Positions 44,684-53,116 of a stretch of 64,000 nt of DNA are shown in pieces. This DNA comes from Pseudomonadota bacterium (GTDB lineage: Bacteria > Pseudomonadota > Gammaproteobacteria > Xanthomonadales > Xanthomonadaceae). The DNA lies in assembly GCA_023388955.1 (NCBI GenBank), contig JAEWFH010000025.1, positions 4,717-68,716 of the forward strand. The letters are read 5' to 3'. The translations under genes and the position numbers were made by a program. The first letter of the stretch is position 1. Each line of letters opens with the position of its first letter. The notes under the pieces were generated by a model. It was not told where the DNA came from. It did not search any database and saw only the letters and a list, made by a program, of their open reading frames with translations.

Positions 44684-45744
44684 CCCAGGCGCCTGCGCTC
44701 GGTGGTCACCTGCCCATACTCGCCGGTGATGATGTACGCCTGGTTGCGCAGCGACTCGCTGCCGTTGTCCCAGTAGGACGAATGCCCGGACAGGTCACCG
44801 GTGGCAATGCGCTGCCCCCCGAAGCTCCAGTCCACCGGGCTGTTGCCGTGGGCCTGGGTATAGGTGACCACGTCGTTGCTGTTGGCGCCGGCCCAGAAAT
44901 GGTCGGCGTCGATGTTCATCTCGTCGACGTCGCCGAGGGTGATGTCGTCGAACAGGCCGACGTTGGAAGGCTGCTCGTAGCCCATGCCCGGGCTGCCCAT
45001 GGCGATGATGTCGTTGGCGCCCAGCCCGCCGTCGAGCGCATCGGCGGTGCCGACCACGGTCGAGCCGTAGGAATGGCCGACCACGGTGATGCGGGCATCG
45101 CCGTTGGCCTCGGCCAGGCCCTGGGTGAAGGACTGCAGGGCCGGTGCACCGTCGGTGGCATAGCCCGGCAGCACGGCGGCGGGGATGTGGTCCGGCGCGT
45201 CATAGCCGAGCCAGGCGATGGTCACGGTGTCGCCGGAGCCGGGGACCATTTCCGACTGGGCGCGCAGGTCGTCGGCGCGGTCGAGCGAGCCGCCGAAGTT
45301 GCCCAGGTCGCTGCCGGTGCCCGGGACGTAGACGGCGAGGTTGTCCGCGTTGTCCGGGTTGCCGATGGAGGCGACCACCTTCGCGTCTTCGCCGCCGCGG
45401 CCGGGGGGCTGGTAGTCGAGCAGGTGGATGCGCTCGCCCTCCGGCCCGTTCCAGGACTGCTCGATGCGGTCCAGCAGCGCCCGCGCCTCGGTCGGCTGGC
45501 TGCCGTTGGCGGCGTCCTCGCGCAATACCTGCAGGTTCGCTTCGTGGCGCACCTCGGCCGGCAACCCGTCCATGCTGCCCAGCGCGGCGGGCTGGTACGC
45601 CGAATACGCTTGCTGTTCCATGGCGGAAAGCCCGCCCCACCATTGCGCGGCGGACGCGGCGTCCATGTCGGCCGGCGGTGGCACCGGGCACCAGGTGGGA
45701 CCCTGTTGCAGGGACTGGGTGTCGAAGGAAACCGGACCGGTCAT
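44680..45744 (-). CDS. DUF1023-type alpha/beta hydrolase
   Basis: A 354-residue hydrolase. The N-terminal part has the DUF1023 hallmark AQWWGGLSAMEQQAYSAYQPAALGSMDGLPAEVRHEAN. The catalytic half has VYVPGTGSDLGNF, TIAWLGYDAPD, and the nucleophile elbow VVGHSYGSTVVG with Ser225. Later GSPGMGYEQP and HFWAGANSNDVVTY may carry Asp and His of the triad. The family is typical of actinobacteria. No signal peptide is present: ATG 45744 has GGAG eight bases upstream, and that site lies in a small hairpin (CTCCA/TGGAG, 45752-45767). It has Asp/Gly-rich surface composition. Lipase or esterase activity is likely, the substrate unknown. See the coupled lipoprotein. Confidence 0.8.
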   Translation of the reverse strand: MTGPVSFDTQSLQQGPTWCPVPPPADMDAASAAQWWGGLSAMEQQAYSAYQPAALGSMDGLPAEVRHEANLQVLREDAANGSQPTEARALLDRIEQSWNGPEGERIHLLDYQPPGRGGEDAKVVASIGNPDNADNLAVYVPGTGSDLGNFGGSLDRADDLRAQSEMVPGSGDTVTIAWLGYDAPDHIPAAVLPGYATDGAPALQSFTQGLAEANGDARITVVGHSYGSTVVGTADALDGGLGANDIIAMGSPGMGYEQPSNVGLFDDITLGDVDEMNIDADHFWAGANSNDVVTYTQAHGNSPVDWSFGGQRIATGDLSGHSSYWDNGSESLRNQAYIITGEYGQVTTERRRLG

Positions 45745-45806
45745 GGCGTGGCTCCACATCCATGGAGTAGGAATGGGCCGATACAAACACACCCCGGGCA
45801 CGCGGA

Positions 45807-47909
45807 TCAGCTGGGGCAAACCCCTGCCCCGGCATACTCCGCCTCCTCCTGCCGGGCCAGGAACGCCTCGACCCGGGCCGGGTCGCGGGTGCGCGGAAGC
45901 GGGGGCAGCGAGTCCAGGAACACCCGCCCGTAGCTGCGGCCGGTCAGCCGCGGGTCGCACAGCACCAGCACGCCGCGGTCGCCTTCGGTGCGGATCAGCC
46001 GGCCCGCGCCCTGCTTGAGCGCGATCACCGCCTGCGGCAGCTGTTCGTCGCGGAACGGGTTGCCGCCGTCACGGCGGATCGCGTCCAGCCGGGCCTCGAA
46101 CACCGGGTCGTCCGGCGCGGCGAAGGGCAGCTTGTCGATCACCACCACGCCCAGCGCATCCCCGGGCACGTCCACGCCCTCGCGGAAGCTGGCGGTGCCC
46201 AGCAAGACACCGTTGCCACTGGCCCGGAACCGCTCCAGCAGTACCGGTCGCGGCGCCTCGCCCTGCACGAACAGCGGCCACGGCGCACCGCGCAGCAGGC
46301 CGGCGGCCTCGCGCAACGCCCGGTGCGAGGCGAACAACAGGAAGGCGCGCCCGCCGGAGGCTTCCAGCACCGGCCAGACCGCGCGCACGACCGCCTCGGT
46401 ATAGCCGGGCGAGGAAGGCTCGGGCATGCGTGGCGGGAGGTAGCACAGTGCCTGCCGCGGCCAGTCGAACGGACTGGGCGCAAGCAGGGTGCGCGGCTTC
46501 GACAGACCCAGCTTGATCGCGAAATGCTCGAAGCGACCCCCGATCGCCAGCGTCGCCGAGGTGAACACCCACGCGGCCTGCGAGCGCGCGCGGTGCCTCG
46601 CCAGCGGCCCGGCCACGTCCAGCGGGGTACGGCTGAGGCGGAAGCCACGCGCGGTGAGTTCGTACCAGGTGACGGAGAGGTCCTCCTCCTCCACCAGGGG
46701 CCCACGGTCGTCCGGGGGGTCCGTGTCCGCCGCGTCGTCCACGGCCTCTACGGCCTCCGCGCTCGCATCCTCGCCCGGTTCGACATCACCGCTCCCGCCA
46801 TCGCGATCGCCGTCCTCCTCCCCGCGCCAGCGCTGGAGCCGGGTGGCGAAGTCACGTGCCCGCGCGGTGCAACCGTCCAGCCCCGGCGCCGTCTCGCGCA
46901 CCGGCAGCAGCGCGGCGTGCAGCGTTTCCAGCGCGGCCGCCAGCCGGTCCAGCGCCTCCTCGATCTCCGAGAGTCCGGCGATCCGCACCCGGGTACCGCG
47001 CAGCGGCAGCGGATCCATCGCCGCGCGCAGGCCGCGGGTGGCCTGCTCGAGCTCGCGCGCGGGGTCCTGCAGCACGGCCAGGACACCCGGCGACTCCTTG
47101 GCCTCGGCAACCGCGTCGCGCGCCAGTTCCACCAGCGGACGGGCACTGAGCGCCTCCCCGAAGAACTGCGCCGCCAGCTCCGGCAGCTGGTGGGCCTCGT
47201 CGATCACGAAGGCCTCCGCGCCGGGCAGGATCTCGGCGAACCCCTCCTGGCGCAGCGCCAGGTCGGCCAACAGCAGGTGGTGGTTGACCACCACCAGGTC
47301 GGCGGCCTGGGCACGCTGCCGCGCCTGCACCACGAAACATTCGGAGAAGAACGGGCAGTCGCTGCCCAGGCAGTTGTCGATGGTGGAAGTCACCATCGGC
47401 AGCAGCGGCGAATCGTCGGGCAGGCCCTCCAGCTCGGCCATGTCGCCCATGCGGGTGCGCCCGGCCCAGGCCACCACGCGCTGGAACTGCGCCGCCACCT
47501 CGCGGCTGGCGAAGCGGCCGCCGGCCTTGGCCTGGTCCAGCCGGTAGTGGCACAGGTAGTTGGCACGCCCCTTGAGCAGGGCGGTCTTCAGCCCCCGCCC
47601 GAGCGCGTCGCGCACCCGCGGCAGGTCGCGGTGGTAGAGCTGGTCCTGCAGCGCGCGGGTACCGGTGGAGACGATGGTCTTGCGTCCCGACAGGATCGCC
47701 GGCACCAGGTAGGCGAAGGTCTTGCCGGTGCCCGTACCGGCCTCGGCCATCAGCACGCCGCGGCCCGCAATCGTCTCGGCGACGGCCGCCGACAGGTCCT
47801 GCTGGGAGGGCCGGGGGGCGAAGGCGGCGATGTTGCGCGCCAGTTCGCCGCCTTCCTCCAGGGCGGCGCGGCTGGCAACGGCCAGTGGATGCGGGTCGGC
47901 GCCTTCCAC
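45807..47909 (-). CDS. yoaA: YoaA/DinG-type ATP-dependent Fe-S helicase
   Basis: A 700-residue superfamily 2 XPD-like 5'-3' DNA helicase, implicated with the clamp-loader chi subunit in replication repair. Q-motif PRPSQQDLSAAVAE, Walker A AEAGTGTGKTFAYL, DEAH box FVIDEAHQLPEL and motif VI QGAGRLIRTEGDRG. Four cysteines for the 4Fe-4S cluster: one in RANYLCHYRL and three in DNCLGSDCPFFSEC. An unusual acidic linker of about 48 residues (about 362-410) interrupts the C-terminal half. The start is a GTG at 47909, two bases after the lipoprotein stop; there is no ATG nearby. Symbol by similarity; DinG is the alternative. Confidence 0.88.
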   Translation of the reverse strand: MEGADPHPLAVASRAALEEGGELARNIAAFAPRPSQQDLSAAVAETIAGRGVLMAEAGTGTGKTFAYLVPAILSGRKTIVSTGTRALQDQLYHRDLPRVRDALGRGLKTALLKGRANYLCHYRLDQAKAGGRFASREVAAQFQRVVAWAGRTRMGDMAELEGLPDDSPLLPMVTSTIDNCLGSDCPFFSECFVVQARQRAQAADLVVVNHHLLLADLALRQEGFAEILPGAEAFVIDEAHQLPELAAQFFGEALSARPLVELARDAVAEAKESPGVLAVLQDPARELEQATRGLRAAMDPLPLRGTRVRIAGLSEIEEALDRLAAALETLHAALLPVRETAPGLDGCTARARDFATRLQRWRGEEDGDRDGGSGDVEPGEDASAEAVEAVDDAADTDPPDDRGPLVEEEDLSVTWYELTARGFRLSRTPLDVAGPLARHRARSQAAWVFTSATLAIGGRFEHFAIKLGLSKPRTLLAPSPFDWPRQALCYLPPRMPEPSSPGYTEAVVRAVWPVLEASGGRAFLLFASHRALREAAGLLRGAPWPLFVQGEAPRPVLLERFRASGNGVLLGTASFREGVDVPGDALGVVVIDKLPFAAPDDPVFEARLDAIRRDGGNPFRDEQLPQAVIALKQGAGRLIRTEGDRGVLVLCDPRLTGRSYGRVFLDSLPPLPRTRDPARVEAFLARQEEAEYAGAGVCPS

Positions 47910-47911
47910 GC

Positions 47912-48457
47912 TCAGTAACGCGGCACCGGGCCGACCGTGCAGGCGTCGCGGCTGTCGCGTGCGCGCGCGGCGACCGGCTCCCACTGCGGGTCGCGGGCGG
48001 CATACACCAGCGCGACCTGGTGCAGGGTTTCCCAATGGCGGCGGCAGTGCGGGCCGACGCCGGTGCCGGCCTCGATCGCGGCACGGGCAAGGCCACGCGC
48101 GCCTTCCAGGTCGCGCAGCAGCAGCGCCAGCTCGGCCCGCTGCTGCAACAGCGACGGGTCGCGCGGCGTCAGTTCCAGTGCCTGGTCGAGGGTGGCGGCG
48201 GCCGCTCCGACCTCGCCCGCCTCCAGCTGCCGCGATGCCTGTGCGCGCAGGTCGGCGACCTGGTTCGCGCCCAGCGGGGTGACGACCAGCTCCTGGGCGT
48301 TGCCATCGTGCCCGGCGGTGCGGATCGCCGCGACCGCGGCGACGGGGTCGAAGGAATCGGCCAGCGGCGCCTGCACCGGTGTGCTCGCGCACCCGGCCAG
48401 CAGCGCCGCGGCGGCCACGGCGACCACGGCCAGAAGCGGGATCCGGTTGTTGCTCAC
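47912..48457 (-). CDS. small TPR-like lipoprotein
   Basis: A 181-residue lipoprotein. Signal peptide with lipobox at LLAVVAVAAAALLAGC. The mature part holds one or two TPR-type helix pairs: RQLEAGEVGAAAATLDQALELTPRDPSLLQQRAELALLLRDLEGARGLARAAIEAG. A C-terminal pair of cysteines (GPHCRRHWETL, RDACTVGP) may be disulphide bonded. The ATGA overlap with the penicillin-binding protein stop suggests a role next to PBP1B, perhaps as an outer-membrane activator analogous to LpoB. That is inference from position only; the sequence does not look like LpoB. Confidence 0.75.
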   Translation of the reverse strand: MSNNRIPLLAVVAVAAAALLAGCASTPVQAPLADSFDPVAAVAAIRTAGHDGNAQELVVTPLGANQVADLRAQASRQLEAGEVGAAAATLDQALELTPRDPSLLQQRAELALLLRDLEGARGLARAAIEAGTGVGPHCRRHWETLHQVALVYAARDPQWEPVAARARDSRDACTVGPVPRY

Positions 48458-50853
48458 TGCCTGTCCTCCGGTTGTTCTTCCCGCCGCCCCTCATCGGAAC
48501 GGTCCTCGCCGCGGCCGATTCCCAGCCATTCCAGCAGGCCGCGCCGCTCGCGCTCGACCGGCTCGGGCTCCGGCGGCTGGCACGGCACCCAGGCCGGGGC
48601 GAAGTTGGCCACGAAGGCGAACCGCCGTGCACCCGGGCACCCTGCGTCGGTGACGTTGGAGCCGACCACCCAGCGCCAGTCCACGCCTTCCTCGCCCGCC
48701 TCCAGCGTGCTGGTGGGCAGCTTGGCGAACAGCTGCGACCACACCCGCATCGCACCGGTGGAGCCGTACAGGCCGGTCGGTTCGTTGTCGTCGTTGCCGA
48801 CCCAGGCCACCGCCAGGTGGTCGCCGGTGTAGCCGGCGAACCAGCTGTCGCGGCTGTCGTTGCTGGTGCCGGTCTTGCCGGCTGCCTCCAGCCCGCCCAA
48901 TCCGTCGGCGACCAGGCGCCGGCCGGTACCCGAGCGCACCGCTTCCTGCAGGGCGATGGTGGTCAGGCGCGCGGCGATCGCATCGCTCTCGTTGGCCGGG
49001 GCCGGTGGCTGGTCGTAGCGGTTGAGCGCCCGGCCCTCGCCATCGAGCACCCCGCGGACCGCGCGCAGCGGCTGGATCTCGCCGCCGGAAGCGACGAACT
49101 GGTACAGCTGCGCCATCGCGTACGGGCTCTGGTCGGTCGAACCGAGGATCAGCGACGGGTTGGCCGTCACCTTCAGCCCGGCCAGGTCCTGCAGCAGGCC
49201 GGCGATCACCGCCGGACCCACCTCCATGCCGACCCGCACCGTCGCCTGGTTGTAGGAGTGCGCCAGCGCGTCGATCAGCCGCACGCTGCCGTGGCTCCTG
49301 CCGTCCGAGTTGCCCGGGCTCCAGACCTGGCCGTTGTCCAGGGTGATGCTGACCGGGCTGTCGTCGACCCAGCTGGCCAACGACCACTCGCGCGGGTTGG
49401 CCAGCGCCATCAGGTAGACGAAGGGCTTGATCAGCGAGCCGACCGGCCGCTGCGCCTCGATCGCGCGGTTGAAGCCATGGGCGGCGGGGGTGCCGCTGCC
49501 GACCACCGCCAGGATCTCGCCCTGGTGCACGTCGGTCAGCACCAGCGCGGCCTCCAGGTCGGGACGGCTGTCGCTGGCCAGCGACTTCAGGGTGCCGGCC
49601 ACCGCGCCTTCGGCATAGGCCTGGGCGGACGGCGACATGGCGGTCATCACCGCCAGCCCGGCGCCGGCCAGGGCGTCGGTGGTGTAGTCGTTGGCCAGGT
49701 GCCTGCGGACCACGTCGACATAGGCCGGGAAGCGGTTGGCGCTGGTGGTTCCCGGGCGCGGGGTGACGCCCAGCGGGGCCTCCAGCGCACGCTGGTATTC
49801 CGCATCCGATATCAGGCCGGTCTCGTGCATCTCGCCGAGCACGAAGTCACGCCGTGCCTGCGCCCGCTCCGGATGCCGCCGCGGGTCGTAGTAGGACGGG
49901 CCGCGCACCACGCCGATCAGCATCGCGATGTGTTCGGTGGACAGCTCGTCCAGGTCGCGGCCGAACCAGAACTCCGCCGCCGCCGACACGCCGTGGATCG
50001 CCTGCGAGCCGCGCTGGCCCCAGTACACCTGGTTGAAATAGGCCTCCAGGATGGCCTGCTTGTCGTAGCGGGCCTCGATCAGCACCGCATAGATCATCTC
50101 GTTGATCTTGCGGGTCCACGTCTGCTCGCGGCCGATCCCGAGCAGGCCGCTGCGGGCCAGCTGCTGGGTCAGCGTGCTGGCGCCCTGGCGCTTCTCGCCG
50201 GCCTTCAGGTTGACCCACAGCGCGCGCATGATGCCGCTGAGGTCCAGGCCGTGGTGGTGGGCGAAATCGCGGTCTTCCACCGCCTGCAGGCCGGTGACCA
50301 GCAGCTCGGGGACCTCGTGCAGCTGCACCAGCCGGCGCTCTTCCTGCTGCTGCCCGTACAGGGTGGCGATGCGGGCCGGGTCCAGCCGGGTGGAGGCGAG
50401 GGCCTCGCCGCCGGCCTCGCGCAGCCTGGAGACCTGGCCCCCGCCCACCGCCAGCTCGACCTGGCGCGGCGCCACCGCACCGGCGACGTCGTTGAAGCCA
50501 CGGCTGGAAATCTTCCACTGCGCGCCTTCGCGCAGGTAGGTGCCGGGGCGCACGCCATCGGCTTCCTGGTAGCCGGCGGCATCCAGCTCGGTCTTGAGCG
50601 TGGCCGAGTCCATCGGCATGCCGGAGGCCAGTTCCAGCGGGCGTGCGTAGACGCGCGTGGGCAGCTGCCAGCGCAACTGGTCGAAACGCTCGCTTACCTC
50701 GTGGTTGAGGTAGAGCGTGTACGGCACCAGGAAGCCCGCCACCAGGCCGGCCGCCGCCAGCACCCAGGTGAGGATGCGCCGCGGCCACGGTGACGGGTGG
50801 TCGGGGTCCTTCGGAACGGGATCGCGCTCGGGGTTCGTTCGGGTTCGCGCCAC
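48454..50853 (-). CDS. mrcB: penicillin-binding protein 1B (bifunctional transglycosylase/transpeptidase)
   Basis: Class A PBP polymerising and crosslinking peptidoglycan. TM at 27-47, a UB2H-like domain (VYARPLELASGMPMDSATLKTELDAAGYQ), GT51 transglycosylase with catalytic Glu in VEDRDFAHHHGLD and ASTLTQQLARSGLLG, and transpeptidase with SLIKPF (SxxK), HSYNQAT (SxN) and AAGKTGTSND (KTG). The UB2H domain distinguishes PBP1B from PBP1A. The start is uncertain: GTG 50853 is chosen to give a short basic cytoplasmic tail (799 residues); the frame extends open to 50958. The C-terminal 40 residues are charged. Confidence 0.92.
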   Translation of the reverse strand: MARTRTNPERDPVPKDPDHPSPWPRRILTWVLAAAGLVAGFLVPYTLYLNHEVSERFDQLRWQLPTRVYARPLELASGMPMDSATLKTELDAAGYQEADGVRPGTYLREGAQWKISSRGFNDVAGAVAPRQVELAVGGGQVSRLREAGGEALASTRLDPARIATLYGQQQEERRLVQLHEVPELLVTGLQAVEDRDFAHHHGLDLSGIMRALWVNLKAGEKRQGASTLTQQLARSGLLGIGREQTWTRKINEMIYAVLIEARYDKQAILEAYFNQVYWGQRGSQAIHGVSAAAEFWFGRDLDELSTEHIAMLIGVVRGPSYYDPRRHPERAQARRDFVLGEMHETGLISDAEYQRALEAPLGVTPRPGTTSANRFPAYVDVVRRHLANDYTTDALAGAGLAVMTAMSPSAQAYAEGAVAGTLKSLASDSRPDLEAALVLTDVHQGEILAVVGSGTPAAHGFNRAIEAQRPVGSLIKPFVYLMALANPREWSLASWVDDSPVSITLDNGQVWSPGNSDGRSHGSVRLIDALAHSYNQATVRVGMEVGPAVIAGLLQDLAGLKVTANPSLILGSTDQSPYAMAQLYQFVASGGEIQPLRAVRGVLDGEGRALNRYDQPPAPANESDAIAARLTTIALQEAVRSGTGRRLVADGLGGLEAAGKTGTSNDSRDSWFAGYTGDHLAVAWVGNDDNEPTGLYGSTGAMRVWSQLFAKLPTSTLEAGEEGVDWRWVVGSNVTDAGCPGARRFAFVANFAPAWVPCQPPEPEPVERERRGLLEWLGIGRGEDRSDEGRREEQPEDRQ

Positions 50854-51010
50854 GGCCAAGCCAGGAATGTCAGGGCCGTGCCCCAGGTGGTCCCGGAGTC
50901 TATCGCAGCGGCGGTGAGGCACCCCATGCCTATCGCGGCATGGCCGGCACCGGTTCATGCGCGCGGGCGCCTATCATTGCCGGTCCACCCGACGCCGGAC
51001 CGCTGCCTGG

Positions 51011-53104
51011 ATGCCGATTTCCACGGCCGACCTGAGATTCCTGATCGACCGTGCGACCGGCCTGGCCTGGCGCGGCCTGTCCAGCCTGCGCAGCCGCGGA
51101 CTGCGCCCGACCCTGGAGCGGGTGGCGCGGCAGCTGCGCCCGGTCCCGGTTGCGCGCCGGGGTCGCATCTGGATGCCTGGCGAGCAGGCCTTCGCCCCCT
51201 TCGCGATGCCCTGCAGCGACGCGCCCCGTGCCAGCGTGGTGATCCCGGTGTTCAACCAGTCCGCGCACACGGTGCGCTGCCTGCGCGCCCTGGCCGCGCA
51301 CCCGCCAACCGCCCCGGTGGAGGTGATCGTCGTCGATGACGGCTCCAGCGACGACACCCTGGCACTGCTGCGCCAGGTCGAGGGCCTGCGCCTGCACCCG
51401 CGCCCGGCCAACGGCGGCTTCATCGCCGCCTGCAACGACGGCCTGGCGCTGGCGCGGGGGGAGTACGTGGTCTTCCTCAACAACGACACCGTGCCGCAGC
51501 CGGGCTGGCTGGACACGCTGCTGGATACCTTCGCGGCCGAACCGGGCACCGGGATCGCCGGCGCCCGGCTGCTGTACCCGGACGGGCGGCTGCAGGAGGC
51601 CGGCGGTGCGATCTACCGCGACGGTTCCGCCGACAAGCTCGGCCGGCTGCGCGAACCGGCCCATCCGGCCTTCTCGTACCTGCGCCGGGTCGACTACTGC
51701 TCCGGTGCGGCGATCGCCCTGCCACGCGCATTGATGCGGGAGCTGGGCGGCTTCGACACCCACTACGCACCGGCGTTCTACGAAGACACCGACCTGGCGA
51801 TGAAGATCCGCGCGCGCGGGCTGCAGGTGCTGTGCAACCCGTTTTCCGAAGTGGTGCACGTGGAAGGCGCGACCGCCGGCACCGACACCCGGCACGGGGT
51901 GAAGGCGCACCAGGTCGTCAACCAGCAGCGCTTTGCCGGACGCTGGACCGATGCGCTGGCCGGGCACCCCGCCCCGGGCGCCCCGGAAACCACGCTCACC
52001 GACCGCCTGTACGGTCGCACTGTGCTGGTGGTGGACGCGCTGACCCCGCGCCCGGACCGCGACTCGGGCTCGATGCGGCTGGTCAACCTGATGCGGCTGC
52101 TGCGCGAGGAAGGTGCGCACGTGGTCTTCGCTGCCGCCGACCGCGCCCACGACGGCGAGTACACCCAAGCCCTGCAGCGGCTGGGCATCGAGGCCTGGCA
52201 CGCACCGCAGATGGCGCGCTGGCCGGCCTGGCTGCGCGAGCATGGTCCGCGCTTCGACCTCGCCCTGGTCAGCCGCCACTACGTCATGCGCGAGATGCTG
52301 CCGCTGCTGCGCCGCCATGCACCCCGGGCGAAGCTGGTGTTCGACAGCGTCGACCTGCACTACCTGCGCGAGCGCCGTGGCGCGGAGGTATCCGGCGGTG
52401 CCGCCGCCCTGCGGGCGGCCAACCGCACCCGCGCGCTGGAGCTGGACGTCATCGGGCGCAGCGACGCGACCCTGGTGGTCAGCGGGGTGGAGCGCGCGCT
52501 GCTGGCCGAAGACGCGCCCGATGCCCGGGTCGAGGTGCTGTCCAACCTGCACGAACCCGGCGGCGAAGGCCGGCCGCTGGAGCAGCGCCGGGACGTGATG
52601 TTCGTCGGCGGCTTCCGCCATCCGCCCAACGTGGACGCGGTGCTGTGGTTCGCCACGGAAATCTGGCCGCGGGTGCTGGAGCGGCGCCCCGACGCCATCT
52701 TCCACTGCATTGGCGGCGACGTGCCAGCCCCCATCGCCGCTCTGGCCGGGCAACCCGGCGTGCGCATCCACGGCCACGTGCCCGACCTGGCGCCGTGGCT
52801 GGAGGGCTGCCGGGTCGCGGTCGCGCCGCTGCGCTATGGCGCCGGGGTCAAGGGCAAGGTCAACCAGCCGATGGCCCACGGCCTGCCGGTGGTGGCGACC
52901 CACTGCGCGGTGGAGGGCATGCACCTGCTGCCTGGCGAGGACGTGATGCTGGCCGGCGAGGCGGACAGCTTCGCCGCGGCCGTCCTGCAACTGTTCGACG
53001 ACGACGCCCTGTGGCGGCGCCTGTCGGCGAACGGACGCGAGAACGTGCGCCGGCACTTCTCCCCCGATGCCGCGCGCGCCGTGGTCCGCCAGCTGCTGGC
53101 CTGA
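51011..53104 (+). CDS. two-domain glycosyltransferase (GT2 + GT4 fusion)
   Basis: A 697-residue protein. Residues about 75-330 form a GT-A fold family 2 transferase: ASVVIPVFNQSAHTVRCLRAL, VEVIVVDDGSSDDT, EYVVFLNNDTVPQPGWLD (DxD-like NDT), CSGAAIALPR and FDTHYAPAFYEDTDLAMKIRARG. Residues about 345-697 form a GT-B fold family 4-like transferase: RDVMFVGGFRHPPNVDAVLWFA, VRIHGHVPDLAPWLEGCRVAVAPLRYGAGVKGKVNQPMAHGLPVVAT. No membrane segment is evident. Such fusions build O-antigen, capsule or glycoprotein chains; there is no other polysaccharide gene in the window. Divergent from mrcB over 157 bases. Confidence 0.88.
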   Translation: MPISTADLRFLIDRATGLAWRGLSSLRSRGLRPTLERVARQLRPVPVARRGRIWMPGEQAFAPFAMPCSDAPRASVVIPVFNQSAHTVRCLRALAAHPPTAPVEVIVVDDGSSDDTLALLRQVEGLRLHPRPANGGFIAACNDGLALARGEYVVFLNNDTVPQPGWLDTLLDTFAAEPGTGIAGARLLYPDGRLQEAGGAIYRDGSADKLGRLREPAHPAFSYLRRVDYCSGAAIALPRALMRELGGFDTHYAPAFYEDTDLAMKIRARGLQVLCNPFSEVVHVEGATAGTDTRHGVKAHQVVNQQRFAGRWTDALAGHPAPGAPETTLTDRLYGRTVLVVDALTPRPDRDSGSMRLVNLMRLLREEGAHVVFAAADRAHDGEYTQALQRLGIEAWHAPQMARWPAWLREHGPRFDLALVSRHYVMREMLPLLRRHAPRAKLVFDSVDLHYLRERRGAEVSGGAAALRAANRTRALELDVIGRSDATLVVSGVERALLAEDAPDARVEVLSNLHEPGGEGRPLEQRRDVMFVGGFRHPPNVDAVLWFATEIWPRVLERRPDAIFHCIGGDVPAPIAALAGQPGVRIHGHVPDLAPWLEGCRVAVAPLRYGAGVKGKVNQPMAHGLPVVATHCAVEGMHLLPGEDVMLAGEADSFAAAVLQLFDDDALWRRLSANGRENVRRHFSPDAARAVVRQLLA

Positions 53105-53116
53105 GCCGGCGCCCGC

